From assembly GCF_020360975.1 (NCBI RefSeq), contig NW_025408668.1, positions 930,001-994,000 of the forward strand: a stretch of 64,000 nt of DNA, read 5' to 3'. This document shows positions 1 to 13,100 of the stretch, piece after piece. The notes under the pieces were generated by a model. The model was not told the DNA's origin, ran no database searches, and saw nothing but the letters and a program-made list of their open reading frames with translations. Position 1 is the stretch's first letter, and each line of letters starts with the position of its first letter. The stretch is from Hirsutella rhossiliensis (lineage: Eukaryota > Ascomycota > Sordariomycetes > Hypocreales > Ophiocordycipitaceae). The position numbers and the translations under genes were made by a program.

Positions 1-811
1 CCGTGGTTCCCGCTGCTCGTAAGAGCGTCTTTTTAAAGTCGGGGAGGAATTCGCTAAAGGTCTGCCCGTCCCTCTACTTAAGGGTCTATAGCCTATCCTA
101 CGCCTTCTCCCGCTCCTATACGTTGCTAAACGTATATATAAGGTATTAGAAGAAGTCCTATAGGTCGCGTTTGCCTCTAGGGCCGCCCTTATCCTAGAAT
201 CCGGAGATCCGCTATATCTAGGGCTCCGGCAGCGTATAGAGGAGCGAATACTATACTATATTACGATAGCCGTTTAGGCCCTATTTCTCGTCTATTATAA
301 ACTTCGTTTATAGCCGGCTAAGGAAGAAGTAAAAGGACTTAGGCTTACCATCCTAAGTCGGCTAAGGAAGCGGCTTCTATATCGGTGGTGCCGCCGCCGT
401 AACCGGTATTACTAAGGTCGTAGGGGTTAACGCTAGTCTCGTAGACGGCTCCCTTAGTATAGCGAGAACCTCGTTCTTCTCGCTAGCCGTCGCGCTTCTA
501 ATCGCTTCTAGGATAGCTGCAATACTTCCTATCCGCCCGGGGGGTAGCGGGGTGCTCCCTTAGGGAAGCGGCACCCTTTCCGGGGAGACATCTATTAGAT
601 CTATTAGTTAATAGCTTATACTATCACGGAGTTAGTAGAGGCGTATACGTAGGTGCCGTCCGTAGGATAATATTAATAAGCTATATAGAGCTCTTTTATG
701 CGCGGCTAGCCCGCCCTTATACTTATAGGATCCGGCCCTCCGTACGTAACTATACGGCTTAGGCCGCGGCCTAAGCCTATTACCTATAATAGTTAAAGAC
801 TCTTATAATAC
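1..811 (-). pseudogene. RIP-damaged gag relic of an unidentified retroelement
   Basis: Reading the minus strand of about 1-200, one frame gives a stretch resembling fungal retrotransposon Gag, including DGQTFSEFLPDFKKTLLRAAG, which fits the 'L+Q...SF..FL..F...L..AG' region of the Retrotrans_gag family. Stops arise where CAG, CAA or TGG would have been hit by C-to-T or G-to-A changes. CpG remains frequent (many gcg, ccg) while CpA/TpG are rare, so the decay is milder than in the copia cluster to the right. The rest (about 560-811) shows nothing recognisable. The element continues left of the window; its family cannot be settled from this piece. Confidence 0.45.
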
Positions 812-1040
812 TTAAAGTAATATAATAATTACTCCCTTACCTTAATTACTACCTTTATAAGAATTAAATATCTTTACCTTACCTATCTAACCCCTTACTT
901 TTAATTTTACCTTTATATAATTTTATATACTTTTTATATTTCTTTTTATAAGAGTAATAAGCTTAAGAGGAATAGAATTCCTATACCTTCTAGCTACTAT
1001 AAAAGGTACCTTTCTTATATCTTTTATAGCTTTCTTTTAT
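812..1040 (+). mobile_element. copia A copy A3, left fragment (LTR end plus leader)
   Basis: About 812-953 matches the 3' half of the family A LTR in plus orientation (compare 8818-8946), ending in TATAAGA. The following 87 bases match the leader of copy A2 just inside its 5' LTR. The fragment stops where copy A1 begins. It is the left remnant of an older element whose other pieces lie at 7390-8469 and 15460-16021. Confidence 0.6.
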
Positions 1041-1525
1041 TCTTATAAAAAGAGATATAAGAAGTATATAAAAATATATAAAGGTAAAATTAAAAGTAAG
1101 GGGTCGGATAAGTAAGGTAGAGAGATTTAATTCTTATAAAAGCAGTAATAAAGGTAGGGGAGTAATTATTATATTACCTTAATTATCCTTCTTTCCTCTA
1201 TTTAACGCCCCTCTTTATACCTATTTAATATCTTAATTAATAAAGAAGATCCTACTTAAAGAAGCTATTAATATCCTTTTAACTACTAAGCTTTTTACTA
1301 GTTTTTCCCCTCTTTTCTAGCCGTTACTAGTATATCTATCTTATCTCTCGCTACCTCTATAGGAAGCTATCGCTACTTATACTTCCCCTTATACCCCTAC
1401 CCTCCTTTCTATACCTCTTTTTAGCTCCTTCTTCCTTTTTCTATACTAAGTGTTTTTAGCTTCCTTAGTCCCTCTTACTAAGGGATATCTCCGAGAACTA
1501 CGAAATTAGGCTACGCTTCGCGATA
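1041..1525 (-). repeat. 3' LTR of copia A1
   Basis: About 485 bp, repeated in the same orientation at 6904-7389, 57160-57636 and 60823-61308 and inverted at 8470-8946 and 14983-15459. On the element's strand it starts TATCGCGAAGC (RIP form of TG...) and ends TATAAGA. Confidence 0.8.
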
Positions 1526-4500
1526 TACCCCCTTAGCTATAGCCTGCCCTTTAAGGGCATAGCTAATACGGCTTCGGGCTAGTAAGCGTATAAAGGAGGT
1601 TCTTAGCTTTATACTTCTCCCTTTACTTAAGGAAATAGGGGCCCTTTTAGGTCCATAGGCTCTTTTAGACCTACTTAAGAAAAAGGGGCCTAAAGAGGGG
1701 AAAGTCCTATAAGAAAGGGGGGCCTTCTTAGAAGGGAAAAACCTAATTAAATAGGGGGCCCTCTAAAGGGAAAAACCTCTTCCTTTTCTTTAGCTATAGA
1801 CGTTACCTTCTTATACGTGCTATTAGCTCCTCTTATAGACTCTTAAGGCGGGCCTCTAAGAATAGCTTTTCTCGAACGTCGTCTAGCTTAATTTACTATA
1901 AAAGGATAGCTAGCTTCTACTTTAGTAAGGGCTTCGTAAGACTATCGGCTTTTATTAATACTATTAGAACCTAATAAATAGAAATAAGTCCCTTTTAGAC
2001 TTCTTAGCGTAACTAATACTAGTAGATATCGATATACTATAGCTAGGTTAATAACTTACTATTTTCTATAAGAATTTATATAGTCTATATATTATTGCAT
2101 TCTATAGCTAATAGGTTCGGAATTTATAGTCGTAACGATATTAGTAGCTAGCTAAGGAAAATCGCTTCTTTTAACGCTTTTAAAAGAGCTAGTAGCTCTA
2201 CCTCTATACTAAAAGTTATAATAGTAGCTTACTTCGAAGCTCTCTAACTAATAGTTCCTCTAAAAAGGGATATAATATACCCTTATAAGCTCTTTCTATC
2301 TAAGGAATTATCTATAAAGGATAAATCGCTCGAATAAAGGAAGATTTCGGTAGCTTATTTCCTTCCCTACCCTCTTAGGCGCAGACTATATAATCTCGTT
2401 AAATAGAGATAAAGGATAGCTCTATCTACTACTTCTTAATATATAGGGCTAGGACTTTAGTTATGCCTAGCTAGCTAGGAGACTATAAAAGAGATATCCG
2501 GTCTATTAGAAATAGCTAAAAAAAGCAGGGAGCCTACCTTCTATTAATATTAGTATTTCTCTTACTCCCTAGCTTAAAAGGACGGATTAGGCAAAAGCTC
2601 TTCGTTTAATATACGCGTAGAGGGAAGCTTCTTATTAAGGGAATTAAGGAGGAATTTATAAGCGACCTTATCGATATAGGCGTCCTAGGTAAGCTAGATA
2701 GTCCGTTAGGACCTATTCCTAAGGATTTATATCCCTAGGAACTACTTTAGCTCCCTTAGCTTAGTTATCTTATACCTTTAATTTAGGCCTTATATAGCCT
2801 CCTTAGTAGTAGCTTCTTCCTCTTTTAGGTAGGCCTAGATAATATCGTTAACATAGAAGAAGACTATGATTTTACCCTTCTATATTATACACGGTTCCTA
2901 AGGGACTTTCTTAAAGCCTAGGGCTTTAAGGGAACCTATTAAATGCTATTACTAAAGAAGGGGTAATCTTTATAGTCTATATAGAGCTTTCCTAAGCTAT
3001 AGAACCTTTCCTTGCTATTAAAAGCCTAGTAGAAGGCGTATATAAATAACTTCTTCTTCTTTAAGTAGGCAGTTAATAAAGGCGTTAACTATATCTATCT
3101 ATTTAAGCTCGAGGTCGAATTCTACTACTATAGCTATAAGGGTCCGAAAAGATATCCCTATTAAGGTGGTTGCCTTAGTAGGTAGATCCCCTTTTTCCTA
3201 TTAATTCCTATAGATAACTAGCTAGGCTTTATACTTTTAAAGGAAGCTATATTTATTAGTCTTATAGATAAAGACCTATTTATAGCTAAGGACCTATTTT
3301 CCTCTTACCTTTTCCTTAAGGACCTCTTTAAAAGACCTTATCTCTTTATATAAGGCTAGGTAGTCTTTCTAGGCCTAGAGAAACTAGTCTCTAAAAGGGT
3401 ATCTTTCTAGCTACTTCTAGTTTACTAGTAGGTCTAGGAGGTCTCTTTTATATACCTTCCTTACTAATAACTATAGCTTAAAGAGCCGGCCTACTATAAA
3501 TACTTTATAGGAACCGTCTTTTATAGGCGTTAGATAGAAGTCGGAAAAACGATCGAAATAAAGGAGAGGTTAGTCTTCTTTAGTAACCGTATTAGGCCCT
3601 ATACCTTGCTTTACTTCTCGAAGTAGGGATAAAAAGGCAGCTAGGTAATCCTTTAAGAGAGGTGCCTTTCCTACCCCCTTAAGGGTCGAGATAGAAAGGC
3701 TAACTAAAAAAACTACTTCTAGATCTTCTTCTTATTCTATAAGAGGAAGCGTAGGTAGGTAGGTATATTCTAGCTCTACCGCTTTCTTATAGTCTCTTTC
3801 TTTATTTAGATTATTTAATTTAGTAGCTTCCTCTTCTTTAAAGTTAGCGTTATCCTCGACTACTTCGACGTTAGTTTCTTCTTCTATTTCCTTATCTAGG
3901 ACCTCTTCTTAAGACTATTAGGAAAGGGGAATTTAGATCTTCTAAATTAGCTAACGTTATAAGAGTAAGAGGGGCTATTAATCCCTCTTTCCGTCGAAGA
4001 AGCTAGATTCGTCGAAAATTATATCCCTAGTTAAAATAACCTTTTATAGAAGAGGAATCTAGATCCGAAAGATATTTATAGAATTATAACTAATAAGGTA
4101 ACTAATAAAGGCTCTAGGATTAAGCTTTCTTTTCTTCTTCTTTTTTAGCTATATATCGGTAGTTATAGCGTATACCTTATAGCTATAGGTATAAAGGTAG
4201 GCTAGCGAGGCCCTCTTCTTTATAAAGAGCTCGAGGGGGGATTTCTAGTCTATTCCTTAGGTCTTAATAAGGGTCTCTTAGTCCCTATAGTCCCTTAGGC
4301 CCCTAAGGTCCCTTAGGGTCCGGTTCTAAATATAATAAGCGGTCTTAATAACTTCCCTTTAAAGGTCGTATAGAAGCTTTATAGTAAGTCTTATTATATA
4401 GGCCCTTTCTATTATAGCACCCCTTAATCTTTCTGCCCCTCCGTTCTAGGCCTAGGTATTCGGTGCTAATAGGAGGGGTAAAATACCCCTTTTTCGAAGC

Positions 4501-5250
4501 TAATTTAAGATATCCTTTATAAATAGCTCTCTATTAAACTATATCTTCTTTACCTTATAGCTAAAGTAGGATTTTATTTAGTTAACGAAGTCCTAGAGAG
4601 TAGACTAGTTATACTTAGGTAGGTCTATAAGAAATAAGGGAAAACTATCCTTAAAAAAGCGTCTATAAAAAACATTACCCTAATAAAGCTTTCCTAATCC
4701 TTAGAGATATTAGTTTAGTCGACCTAAATTTCCTTATATAGCTAGTCTAGCTATAAAGGCGTTCGTCTAGAAATTTATCTCTTAGTCTTTCCTTAACTAT
4801 AGTATTTATATTTAACGGTCTTTAGGCCCCTTATTCGTACGCCTTATTATTAGCCTAGCTTATATAAAGCTAAGGGGCCTAAGTAACCTAGTCGTGCGTG
4901 CTAAAGAAGACCGTCTCCTTAGGATGCTAGAAGAGGGTCCTTAGTACCTACCCTCCTAGTAGGGAAAGCTAACTTCTTAAGAGGTTCCTTCTTAAGGATA
5001 GGTTAGAATTCGAGAATAAATTAACCGAATTTTTCCTCGATAAGCCTAATAGTCTAATTTATTTAGACTAGCCTTATAGGCTTAGACGTTATATCCTAGA
5101 AGATTCCTTCCTTATAAAGAAAGCGGAAGGAAATTAAGTTCGTTAAGAATTAAGGGTAAAAAGCTACCATTTTTCTTCGAAGAATTTATATAGATCCGTT
5201 AGGTAATTTTATCGTGAAATTTACCCTTCTATATCCCTTTATCCGTATAG
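1526..5250 (-). pseudogene. copia A1 pol: integrase, RT, RNase H (dead)
   Basis: The minus strand is the counterpart of the A2 pol region. RNase H corresponds to about 2000-2330, RT to about 2700-3300, and the integrase core to about 4560-4900. The RT equivalent of the YVDD motif is at about 2835-2870. Glutamine and tryptophan codons have become stops throughout, as expected from RIP. No frame stays open. Confidence 0.65.
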
Positions 5251-6850
5251 TTAATTCCCTAGTAATAAGGTATTCCCTCCGTGCCTTTTTAAAGGACCGG
5301 AATCGTAAGAGTATATTATAGATATCGAGGGAAGTACTAGAGTTAAGGATAGCTGATTTTTATAGGGGATAATCGGAGGGCTCTAACGGTTGGTTTTAGC
5401 CTTATTAATCTATAAGGAAGATAAAGGCCGGATTTACTATACTAACTATTTTTCCTTAAATTTACGGCTCGAATAAGGGCAGTAGCGTTATTAGTTACTA
5501 TTTCTTAGTAACCTAAATCTCGTCTATCTTCTTTTATAATAAGGGGTCCTCCTTAAGAGACTATTATACTATTTCTTATAGCCTCTTTAAAAGGTTAACT
5601 CCTTTAAGTCGGTTTTCCTCGAAGACCTACTAGTAGTCTTCTAGCTAATAGGGCTTCTTATATTCTTAGTAGGTAGGTCGATTCCTCCTTATACGTTGTC
5701 TCTTCGAGGAATCCTTATCCCTTTCTAGAAGGCCTACTTAAAAACCCCCCCTTTTTACCCCTTATTGCTAATTTTAATAAAGAGGTTCGATTTCGACTAG
5801 TTCCTTAATTTTTAGACTAACGGACTAAAAGGTCTATTAAGGGACTAGTCGGGCCGGTCTTACTAATAGGACCGGGGCCGGGCCTAGAGTAAGAGGCGGA
5901 GCTAGGACTAGGGCAGCTATTAAAGACGGGGTTAAGGCTCTCGAGGGAGGAGGAGCTAAAGGAGCAATAGCCGTAGTAGTAGTAGCGGGAGCCGTAGTAA
6001 TAGGGGCTGCAGCAGCTATAGGGGCAGCAGGTTAAGCCGTCTAGGTTAAGTGCTAGCTACGAAGGAATAAGACTGCTTACTACTATACTCTAGCAGCCTC
6101 TTTATCTAGTTCCCGGCTAGCTTCTTAAAAGATAGTTAAGTTACCGTTACTAATAGGCTTTATTAGTAGAGATATATCCTATAGCTACTAGCCGGAAAGA
6201 GCTTCTATAAGGAAGTATTAGTTAGCTTCCTTAAGGATTTCTTCCTACTTAGCTAGCTACGAAGAAGCTAGTAAGTTCTTAGTAAAGAAGGCTCCTAGGT
6301 AGGCCGTATAGGTCTTCCTAATACGGTTAGTTATATAGCCCCTTAAGGGAGCTATCGAGGTCTCGAGCTTTAAAAGCTACTGCCTAGGAGTCTCTTCCTC
6401 TTAAAGAGAGATTAGTTTTACGGTACTAATAGATTCCGTTATTACTATACGAGTAGTAGTTAGTAGCTTTATCTTATAAAGGTATTCCTTTCGGTAACTC
6501 TCGTAGTCGCCTAGGGTAGCAGAAAAAGCTCTCTACTATATAGAGGTTAGCTTAGAGAAGAGGGTAGCTCCCTCTATAAAGTCCGTTGCCTTAGGATAAA
6601 AAGGGGGGTCGAGAGGATCCTACTTATTAAAGAAGACTAAATTATAGATAGTTCTATCTATATAAGCCTATAGCCCCTTTACCTATTTATCTTAATCTTA
6701 GGGCTCTACTAGAATCGTCCTATAGACCTTAGGGACGGTAGAGGAGTCGGTTTTCGTTATTATTATAGGGAAGGGTAGAAAAGTTAGTTAAAAATCGGCT
6801 TTTCTAATTAAGAGGGGTAAAAGGAAGCTATAAGAGATATAAGAAAGGTG
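5250..6850 (-). pseudogene. copia A1 gag and protease region (dead)
   Basis: This is the reverse complement of the A2 gag region (9030-10250). It retains CpG-containing patches (for example around 5870-6060) that are alanine/proline/glycine-rich when translated. The RIP-altered protease site lies near 5640. No intact reading frame remains. Confidence 0.55.
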
Positions 6851-6903
6851 CTTTTTATAGTAGCCGGAAGGTATAGGAATTCTATTCCTCCTAGGCTTAT
6901 AAC

Positions 6904-7389
6904 TCTTATAAAGAGAGATATAAGAAGTATATATAAAATATATAAAGATAAAAGTAAAAGTAAGGGGTTAGATAGGTAGGGCAGAGATATTTAAATCTTA
7001 TAGGGGTAGTAATAAAGGTAGGGGAGTAATTATTATATTACCTTAATTATCCTTCTTTCCTCTCTTAAACGCCCTTTTTTATACCTATCTAGTATCTTAA
7101 TTAATAAAGAAGATCTTACTTAAAGAAGCTATTAATATCTTTTTAACTACCTAGCTTTTTACTACTTTTTCCCCTCCTTTCTAGCTATTACCGGTATATC
7201 CGTCTTATCTCTCGCTACCTTTATAGGAAGCTATCGCTACTTATACTTCCCCTTATATCCCTACCCTCCTTTCTATACCTCTTTTTAGCTCCTTCTTCCT
7301 TCTTTTATACTAGGTGTTTTTAGCTTCCTTAGTCCCTCTTACTAAGGGATATCTCCGAGAACTATAAAATTAGGCTACGCTTCGCGATA
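6904..7389 (-). repeat. 5' LTR of copia A1
   Basis: Direct repeat of 1041-1525. Its inner edge, read on the minus strand, runs TATAAGA then GTTATAAGCC, the same junction as in copy A2, so GTTATAAGCC is the likely primer-binding site in its RIP-altered form. Confidence 0.8.
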
Positions 7390-8469
7390 ATTCTAAGATA
7401 TAACGTTTAAGCTTATAAAGCTAGTCTAAAAGAATTAAATAATTAAGCTTATTAAGAAAAGGTTTTATTAATTTATTCTTAAATTCTAACCTATCCTTAG
7501 GAAGAAACTACTTAAGAAGTAAGCTTTCCTTATTAAAAGGAATAAGTTTACTATAAAGGACCCTCTTTTAATAGCTTAAGAAAACGGTCTTTTTTAGTAT
7601 ATATAACTTAGTTACCTAGGCTCCTTAGCTTTATATAAGCTAGCCTAGTAATAGGGCGTTTAAATTAAGGGCCTTAAGACTATTAAATATAAATACTATA
7701 GTTAAGGGAAATCTAAGAGCTGAATTTCTAAATAAATCCTTTTATAGCTAAACTAGCTATATAAGGAAATTTAGGTTAACTAAACTAACGATTCTAAGGA
7801 CTAAGAAAGCTTTATTAGGGTAATGTTTTTATAGATGCTTTTTAAGGATAGGTTTCCTTTATTTCTTATAGACCTACTTAAGTAAGTATAACTAGTTTAC
7901 CTTTTAAGACTTTATTAACTAAATAAAATCCTACTTTAGCTATAAGGTAAAGAAGATATAGTTTAATAGAGAGCTATTTATAAAGGATATCTTAAATTAG
8001 CTTTAAAAAAAGGTATTTTACCCCTCTTATTAATACTAAATACCTAAGCCTAAAATAAAGGGGTAGAAAGATTAAGGGGTACTATAATATAAAGGGCTTA
8101 TATAATAATACTTACTATAAAGCTTCCTTATAACCTTTAAAAGGAAGTTATTAAGACTATTTATTACTTATAAAGCTAAAGTATTAAGGACCTTAAGGAC
8201 CTTAAGGACTATAAGAACCCTAAGAACTATATAAGGACTAGTTAAGAAATAAACTAAAAATCCCCTTATAAGCTCTTTATAAAAAAGAGTGCCTTACTAG
8301 CTTACTTTTATACTAATAGCTATAAGGTATATACTATAACTATTAATATATAGCTAAAAAGAAAAAAGAAAAGAAAGCTTAATCCTAGAGCTTTTATTAG
8401 TTACCTTATTAATTATAATTCTATAAATATCTTTTAGATCTAGATTCCTTTTTTATAAAAGGTTATTTT
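7390..8469 (+). mobile_element. copia A copy A3, middle fragment (integrase region)
   Basis: Aligns in plus orientation with A2 from about 10735 to 11775, that is the end of protease through the integrase core. It is more decayed than A1 or A2: CpG as well as CpA sites are gone. It ends at AAGGTTATTTT, where A2 is inserted, and resumes at 15460. Confidence 0.7.
8465..8469. repeat. target duplication of copia A2 (left)
   Basis: ATTTT here equals ATTTT at 15460-15464. Joining the flanks without the element restores the A3 sequence that corresponds to 11770-11790 in A2, which supports a real insertion. Confidence 0.7.
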
Positions 8470-8946
8470 TATTACGAAGCATAGCTTAATTTTATAGTTC
8501 TCGGAGATATCTCTTAGTATAAGGGACCTAGGAAGCTAAAAAACAGGTTTTAAAGAAGGAGCTAAAAAGAGCTATAGAGAAGAGGGTAGGGGTATAAAGG
8601 GAAGTAAAAGTAGCGATAGCTTCCTATAAAAGTAGCGAGAGATAAGATAGATATACCGGCAATAGCTAGAAAGGAGGGGAAAAACCGGTAAAAAGCTTAG
8701 TAGTTAAAAGGATATTAATAGCTTCTTTAAGTAGGATCTTCTTTATTAATTAAGATACTAGATAGATATAAAGAGGGGCGTTAGATAGAAGAAAGAAAGA
8801 GAATTAAGGTGATATAATAATTACTCCTTTACCTTTATTACTACTCTTATAAGAATTAAATATCTCTACCCTACCTATCCGACCCCTTACTTTTACTTTT
8901 ACCTTTATATATTTTATATATACTTCTTATATCTCTCTTTATAAGA
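8470..8946 (+). repeat. 5' LTR of copia A2
   Basis: Starts TATTACGAAGC, a RIP variant of TATCGCGAAGC, and ends TATAAGA. It is followed immediately by GTTATAAGCC, the presumed primer-binding site. Confidence 0.8.
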
Positions 8947-9029
8947 GTTATAAGCCTAAGAGGAATAGAATTTATATACCTTCTAGCTACTATAAAAGGC
9001 ACCTTTCTTATATCCTTTATAGCTCCCTT

Positions 9030-10150
9030 TTACCCCTCTTACTAAAAAAGCCGATTTTTACCTAACTTTTCTACCCTTCCCTATAATAATATCGAAAAAC
9101 GACTCCTCTACTATCCCTACGGTCTATAAGACGATTCTTATAGAGCCCTAAGATTAAGATAAGTAGGTAAAGGAGCTATGGGCTCGTATAGATAGAACTA
9201 TCTATAATTTAGTCTTCTTTAATAAGTAGGACCCTCTCGAGCCCCCTCTTCGTCCTAGGGCAACGGAATTTATAGAGGGAGCTTCCCTCTTCTCTAAGCT
9301 AACCTTTATATAATAGAGAGCGTTTTCTACTACCTTAGGTAACTACGAGAGTTACCGAAAGGAATACCTTTACGAGATAAAGCTACTAACTACTACTCGT
9401 ATAGTAATAACGGAATCCGTTAGTACCGTAAACCTAATCTCTCTTTAAGAGGAAGAGACTCCTAGGTAGTAGCTTTTAAAGCTTAAGACCTCGATAGCTC
9501 CCTTAAGGGGCTATATAACTAACCGTATTAAGAAGACCTATATAGCCTACCTAGGAGCCTTTTCTACTAGGAACCTACTAGCTTCTTTATAGCTAGCTAA
9601 TTAAGAAGAGATCCTTAAGGAAGCTAACTAATACTTCTTAATAGAAGCTCTTTCTAGCTAGTAGCTATAGGATATATCTCTGCTAATAAAGCCTATTAGT
9701 AACGGTTACTTAACTATCTTTTAAGAAGCTAGCTAGGAACTAGACGAAGAAGCTACTCGAGTATAATAATAAGTAGTCTTATTCCTTTATAGCTAGCACT
9801 CGACCTAGACGGTTCGACCTATAGCCCCTATTACTGCGGTTCCCGCTATTACTGCTATAGCTATTGCCCCTCTAGCTCCTCCTCCCTCGAGAGCATTAAC
9901 ACCGTCTTTAACGGCTGCCCTAGGCCCGGCCCCGGCTCCGCCTCTTACTCCGGGCCCGGCCCCGGTCCCGTTAGTTAGACCGGCCCGACTAGTCCCCTAA
10001 TAGACCTTTTAGTCCGTTAGTCGAAAAATCAGGGAACTAGTCGAAATCGAACCTCTTCGTTAAAATTAGCAATAAGGGGTAAAAAGGGAAGGTTTTTAAG
10101 TAGATCTTCTAGATCGGGATAAGGATTCCTTAAAGAAATAGAAGACTAAA
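9030..10150 (+). pseudogene. copia A2 gag (dead)
   Basis: Between the leader and the protease site. The stretch contains charged, helix-like segments and, near 9820-9990, an Ala/Pro/Gly-rich segment with retained CpG. I do not recognise a conserved Gag motif clearly enough to place domain limits; the call rests on position and on agreement with A1. Confidence 0.5.
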
Positions 10151-13100
10151 CGACGAAACGGCTGCTTAGTATATAAATCCCTAGGTTATCGATTATTATA
10201 ATACTAGTAGGTCTTCGAGGAAAACCGACCTAAAGGATTTAACCCTTTAAAGAGGCTATAAGAAACGATATAATAGTCTCTTAAGGAGGACCCCTCGTTA
10301 TAGAAGAAGATAGACGAGATTTAGGTTACTAAGAAATAGTAATAAACGCCGCTACTTTTATTCGAGCTATAAATTTAAGGAAAATTCGTTAGTATAGTAA
10401 ATCCGGCCTTTGTCTTCCCTACGGATTAATAAGGCTAAGACTAACCGTTAGAGCCCTCCGATTATCCCTAACGAAAATTAGCTATCCTTAACTCTAGTAC
10501 TTCCCTCGATATCTATAATATACTCTTACGATTCTAGTCCTTTAAGAAGGCATAAAGGGAATACCTTATTGCTAAGGAATTAACCGTATAGATAGATAGA
10601 TATAGAAGGGTGAATTTTACGATAAAATTACCTAACGGGTCTATATAAATTCTTCGATAAAAAAGGGTAGCTTTTTGCCCTTAATTTTTAACGAGCCTTA
10701 TTTCCTTCCGCCTTCTTCGAGAGGAAGGAATCTTCTAGGATACGATATCTAAGCCTATAAGGTTAGTCTAGAAGAGTTAGACTATTAGGCTTATCGAGGA
10801 GAAATTCAGTTAATTTATTCTCGAATTCCGACCTATCCTTAGGAAGGAATCTCTTAAGAAGTTAGCTTTCCCTACTAAGAGGGTAGGTTTAAAGGACCCT
10901 CTTCTAGCAGCCTAAGGAGACGGCATTCTTTAGCACGTACGACTTAGTTACCCGGGCCCCCTAGCTTTATATAAGCTAGGCTAATAATAGGGCGTATAAA
11001 TAAGGGGCCTAAAGACCGTCGAATATAAATACTATAGCTAAGGAAAGACTAAGAGACGAATTTCTAGACGAACGCCTTTACGGCCGGACTAGCTATATAA
11101 GGAAATTTAGGTCGACTAAACTAACGTCTCTAAGGACTAAGAAAGCTTCGTTAGGGTAATGTTTTTTATAGACGCTTTTTTAGGGATAGTTTTCTATTAT
11201 TTCTTATAGACCTACCTAAGTAAGTATAACTAGTCTACTTTCTAGGAATTCGTTAACTAGATAAAATCCTACTTTAGCTATAAGGTAAAGAAGATACGGT
11301 CTAATAGAGAGCTATTTATAAAGAATATCTTAAATTAGCTTCGAAAAAGGGGTATTTTACCCTTCCCGTTAGCACCGAATACCTAGGCCTAGAATAGAGG
11401 GGCAGAAAGATTAAGGGGTGCTATAATAGAAAGGGCCTATATAATAAGACTTACTATAAAGCTTCTATATAACCTTTAAAGGGAAGTTATTAAGACCGCT
11501 TATTACCTATAGAACCGGACCCCTAGGGACCCTAAGGACCCTAGGGAACTAAAATAAGGAATAGACTAAAAATCCCCCTTTAAGCTCTTTATAAAGAAGA
11601 GGGCCTCGCTAGCCTACCTTTATGCCTATAGCTATAAAGTATACGCTATAACTACCGATATATAGCTAAAAAGGAAGAAGAAAAGAAAGCTTAATCCTAG
11701 AGCCTTTATTAGTTACCTTATTAGTTATAATTCTATGAATATCTTCCGGATCTAGATTTCTCTTCTATAGAAGGTTATTTCGACTAGGGATATAATTTTC
11801 GACGAAACTAGCTTCTTCGACGGAAAGAGGGATTAATAGCCCCTCTTACTCTCTTAACGTTAGCTAATTTAGAAGATTTAAATCCCCCCTTCCTAATAGT
11901 TTTAAGAAGAGGTCCTAGACGAGGAAATAAAAGAAGAAACCGACGTTAAAGTAGTTAAGGATAACGCTAACTTTAAAAAAGAGGAAGAAGAGGAAGCTAC
12001 TAGATTAGATAATCTAGATAAAGAAGGAGACTATAAGAAAGCGGTAGACCTAGAATACGCCTACCTCCCTACGCCTCTTCTTACGGAATAAGAAGAAGAT
12101 CTAGAAGTAGCTTTTTCGGTTAGTCTTCCTATCTTAACCCCTAAGGGGGTAGGAAAGGCACCTCTCTCGAAGGATTACTATAAGAATATACCCTTATATT
12201 CCTATTTTACTATTATAAAGAAATAACAAGCATAGGGAGGCTTTATAGAATAAGCTAGTAAAAAGAGGCTCTATAATATAGTCTAAGGGAATAACCCTTA
12301 AAAGATAAAGACCTCTACTAGACATCTATACCTTCTTCTAGGAAAAGCGGGTCAGGATAAGTCTATCCTTATAAACAGAAATATGCATAAAATGCATAAG
12401 TTAATTATAAGCAGAACGGATACCCTATTGCCTATTTTGGCCTAGCGGTTCCGAAGATATCCGCGATATAAGAATAGGTAGGGCATAGAACATTCTAGTT
12501 AAATCTACTACTTATACTAGAACCTATAGTCTTACGTTAACCATCACGCTATAATTAGACCACCTACTAAGTTAGGAAGATATACTATAGATAGAGCTTT
12601 TTAAGCACTATAGAATATGCTAGAAAGCTAACTAATTAGTCTACTAGTAGGCGAGCAATAGTCTATAAATAACGAAGGATTTCCCTAGGAGTAGTAGATA
12701 GAATAAGTAAGTTTATAAGTATCTTTTGCAACGCTATTCTTTTAATATATTATTTAGCCCCTTATATGCTCGTTATAAATTCCGGACGAAATCCTACCCT
12801 ATACTCCTTCGACCGATCTTTCCGCTTACGTTATCGATTACCCGACTCTACGCTTATTGCTTATACCTTCTTATAATTACCCGGCTGCCTTTTTATCCCT
12901 ACTTCGAGAAGTAAAGGAAGGTATAGGGCCCGATATAAAAGAAGACTAATTACTCCCTTATTTCGATTGTTTTTCCGACTTCTATCTAATACCTATAGAA
13001 GACGGTTCTTATAGAGCATTTATAGTAGGCTAGCTTTTTAAGCCTCTATTAGTAAGGAAGGTATATAAAAGAGACCTCCTAGACCTACTAGTAAACTAAA

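Larger units (their letters stand above)
1041..7389 (-). mobile_element. Ty1/copia element A1, complete but RIP-mutated
   Basis: A 6.35-kb LTR retrotransposon in minus orientation. Direct LTRs lie at 1041-1525 and 6904-7389. Between them, read on the minus strand, come gag, protease, integrase, RT and RNase H, the copia order. Its sequence is the reverse complement of copy A2 (8470-15459) with differences that are almost all transitions. Stop codons fill every frame, so it is dead. The flanks do not give a clean duplication (TTTAT left, ATTCT right) and align to different places of copy A3, about 1.7 kb apart in element coordinates, so the position may reflect recombination or a prior deletion in the target. 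Confidence 0.8.

Noticed and set aside
1039..7394. ATTCT on both sides of copia A1 as target duplication
   Set aside because: Works only if the LTR ends at TATA; A2 and the shared LTR-leader junction show the LTR includes AGA, and the flanks are not contiguous in A3.
12726..12914. 62-codon open frame on the plus strand
   Set aside because: It crosses the edge of the family B LTR into copia A2, so it has no continuous evolutionary unit; low-complexity composition; chance frame.
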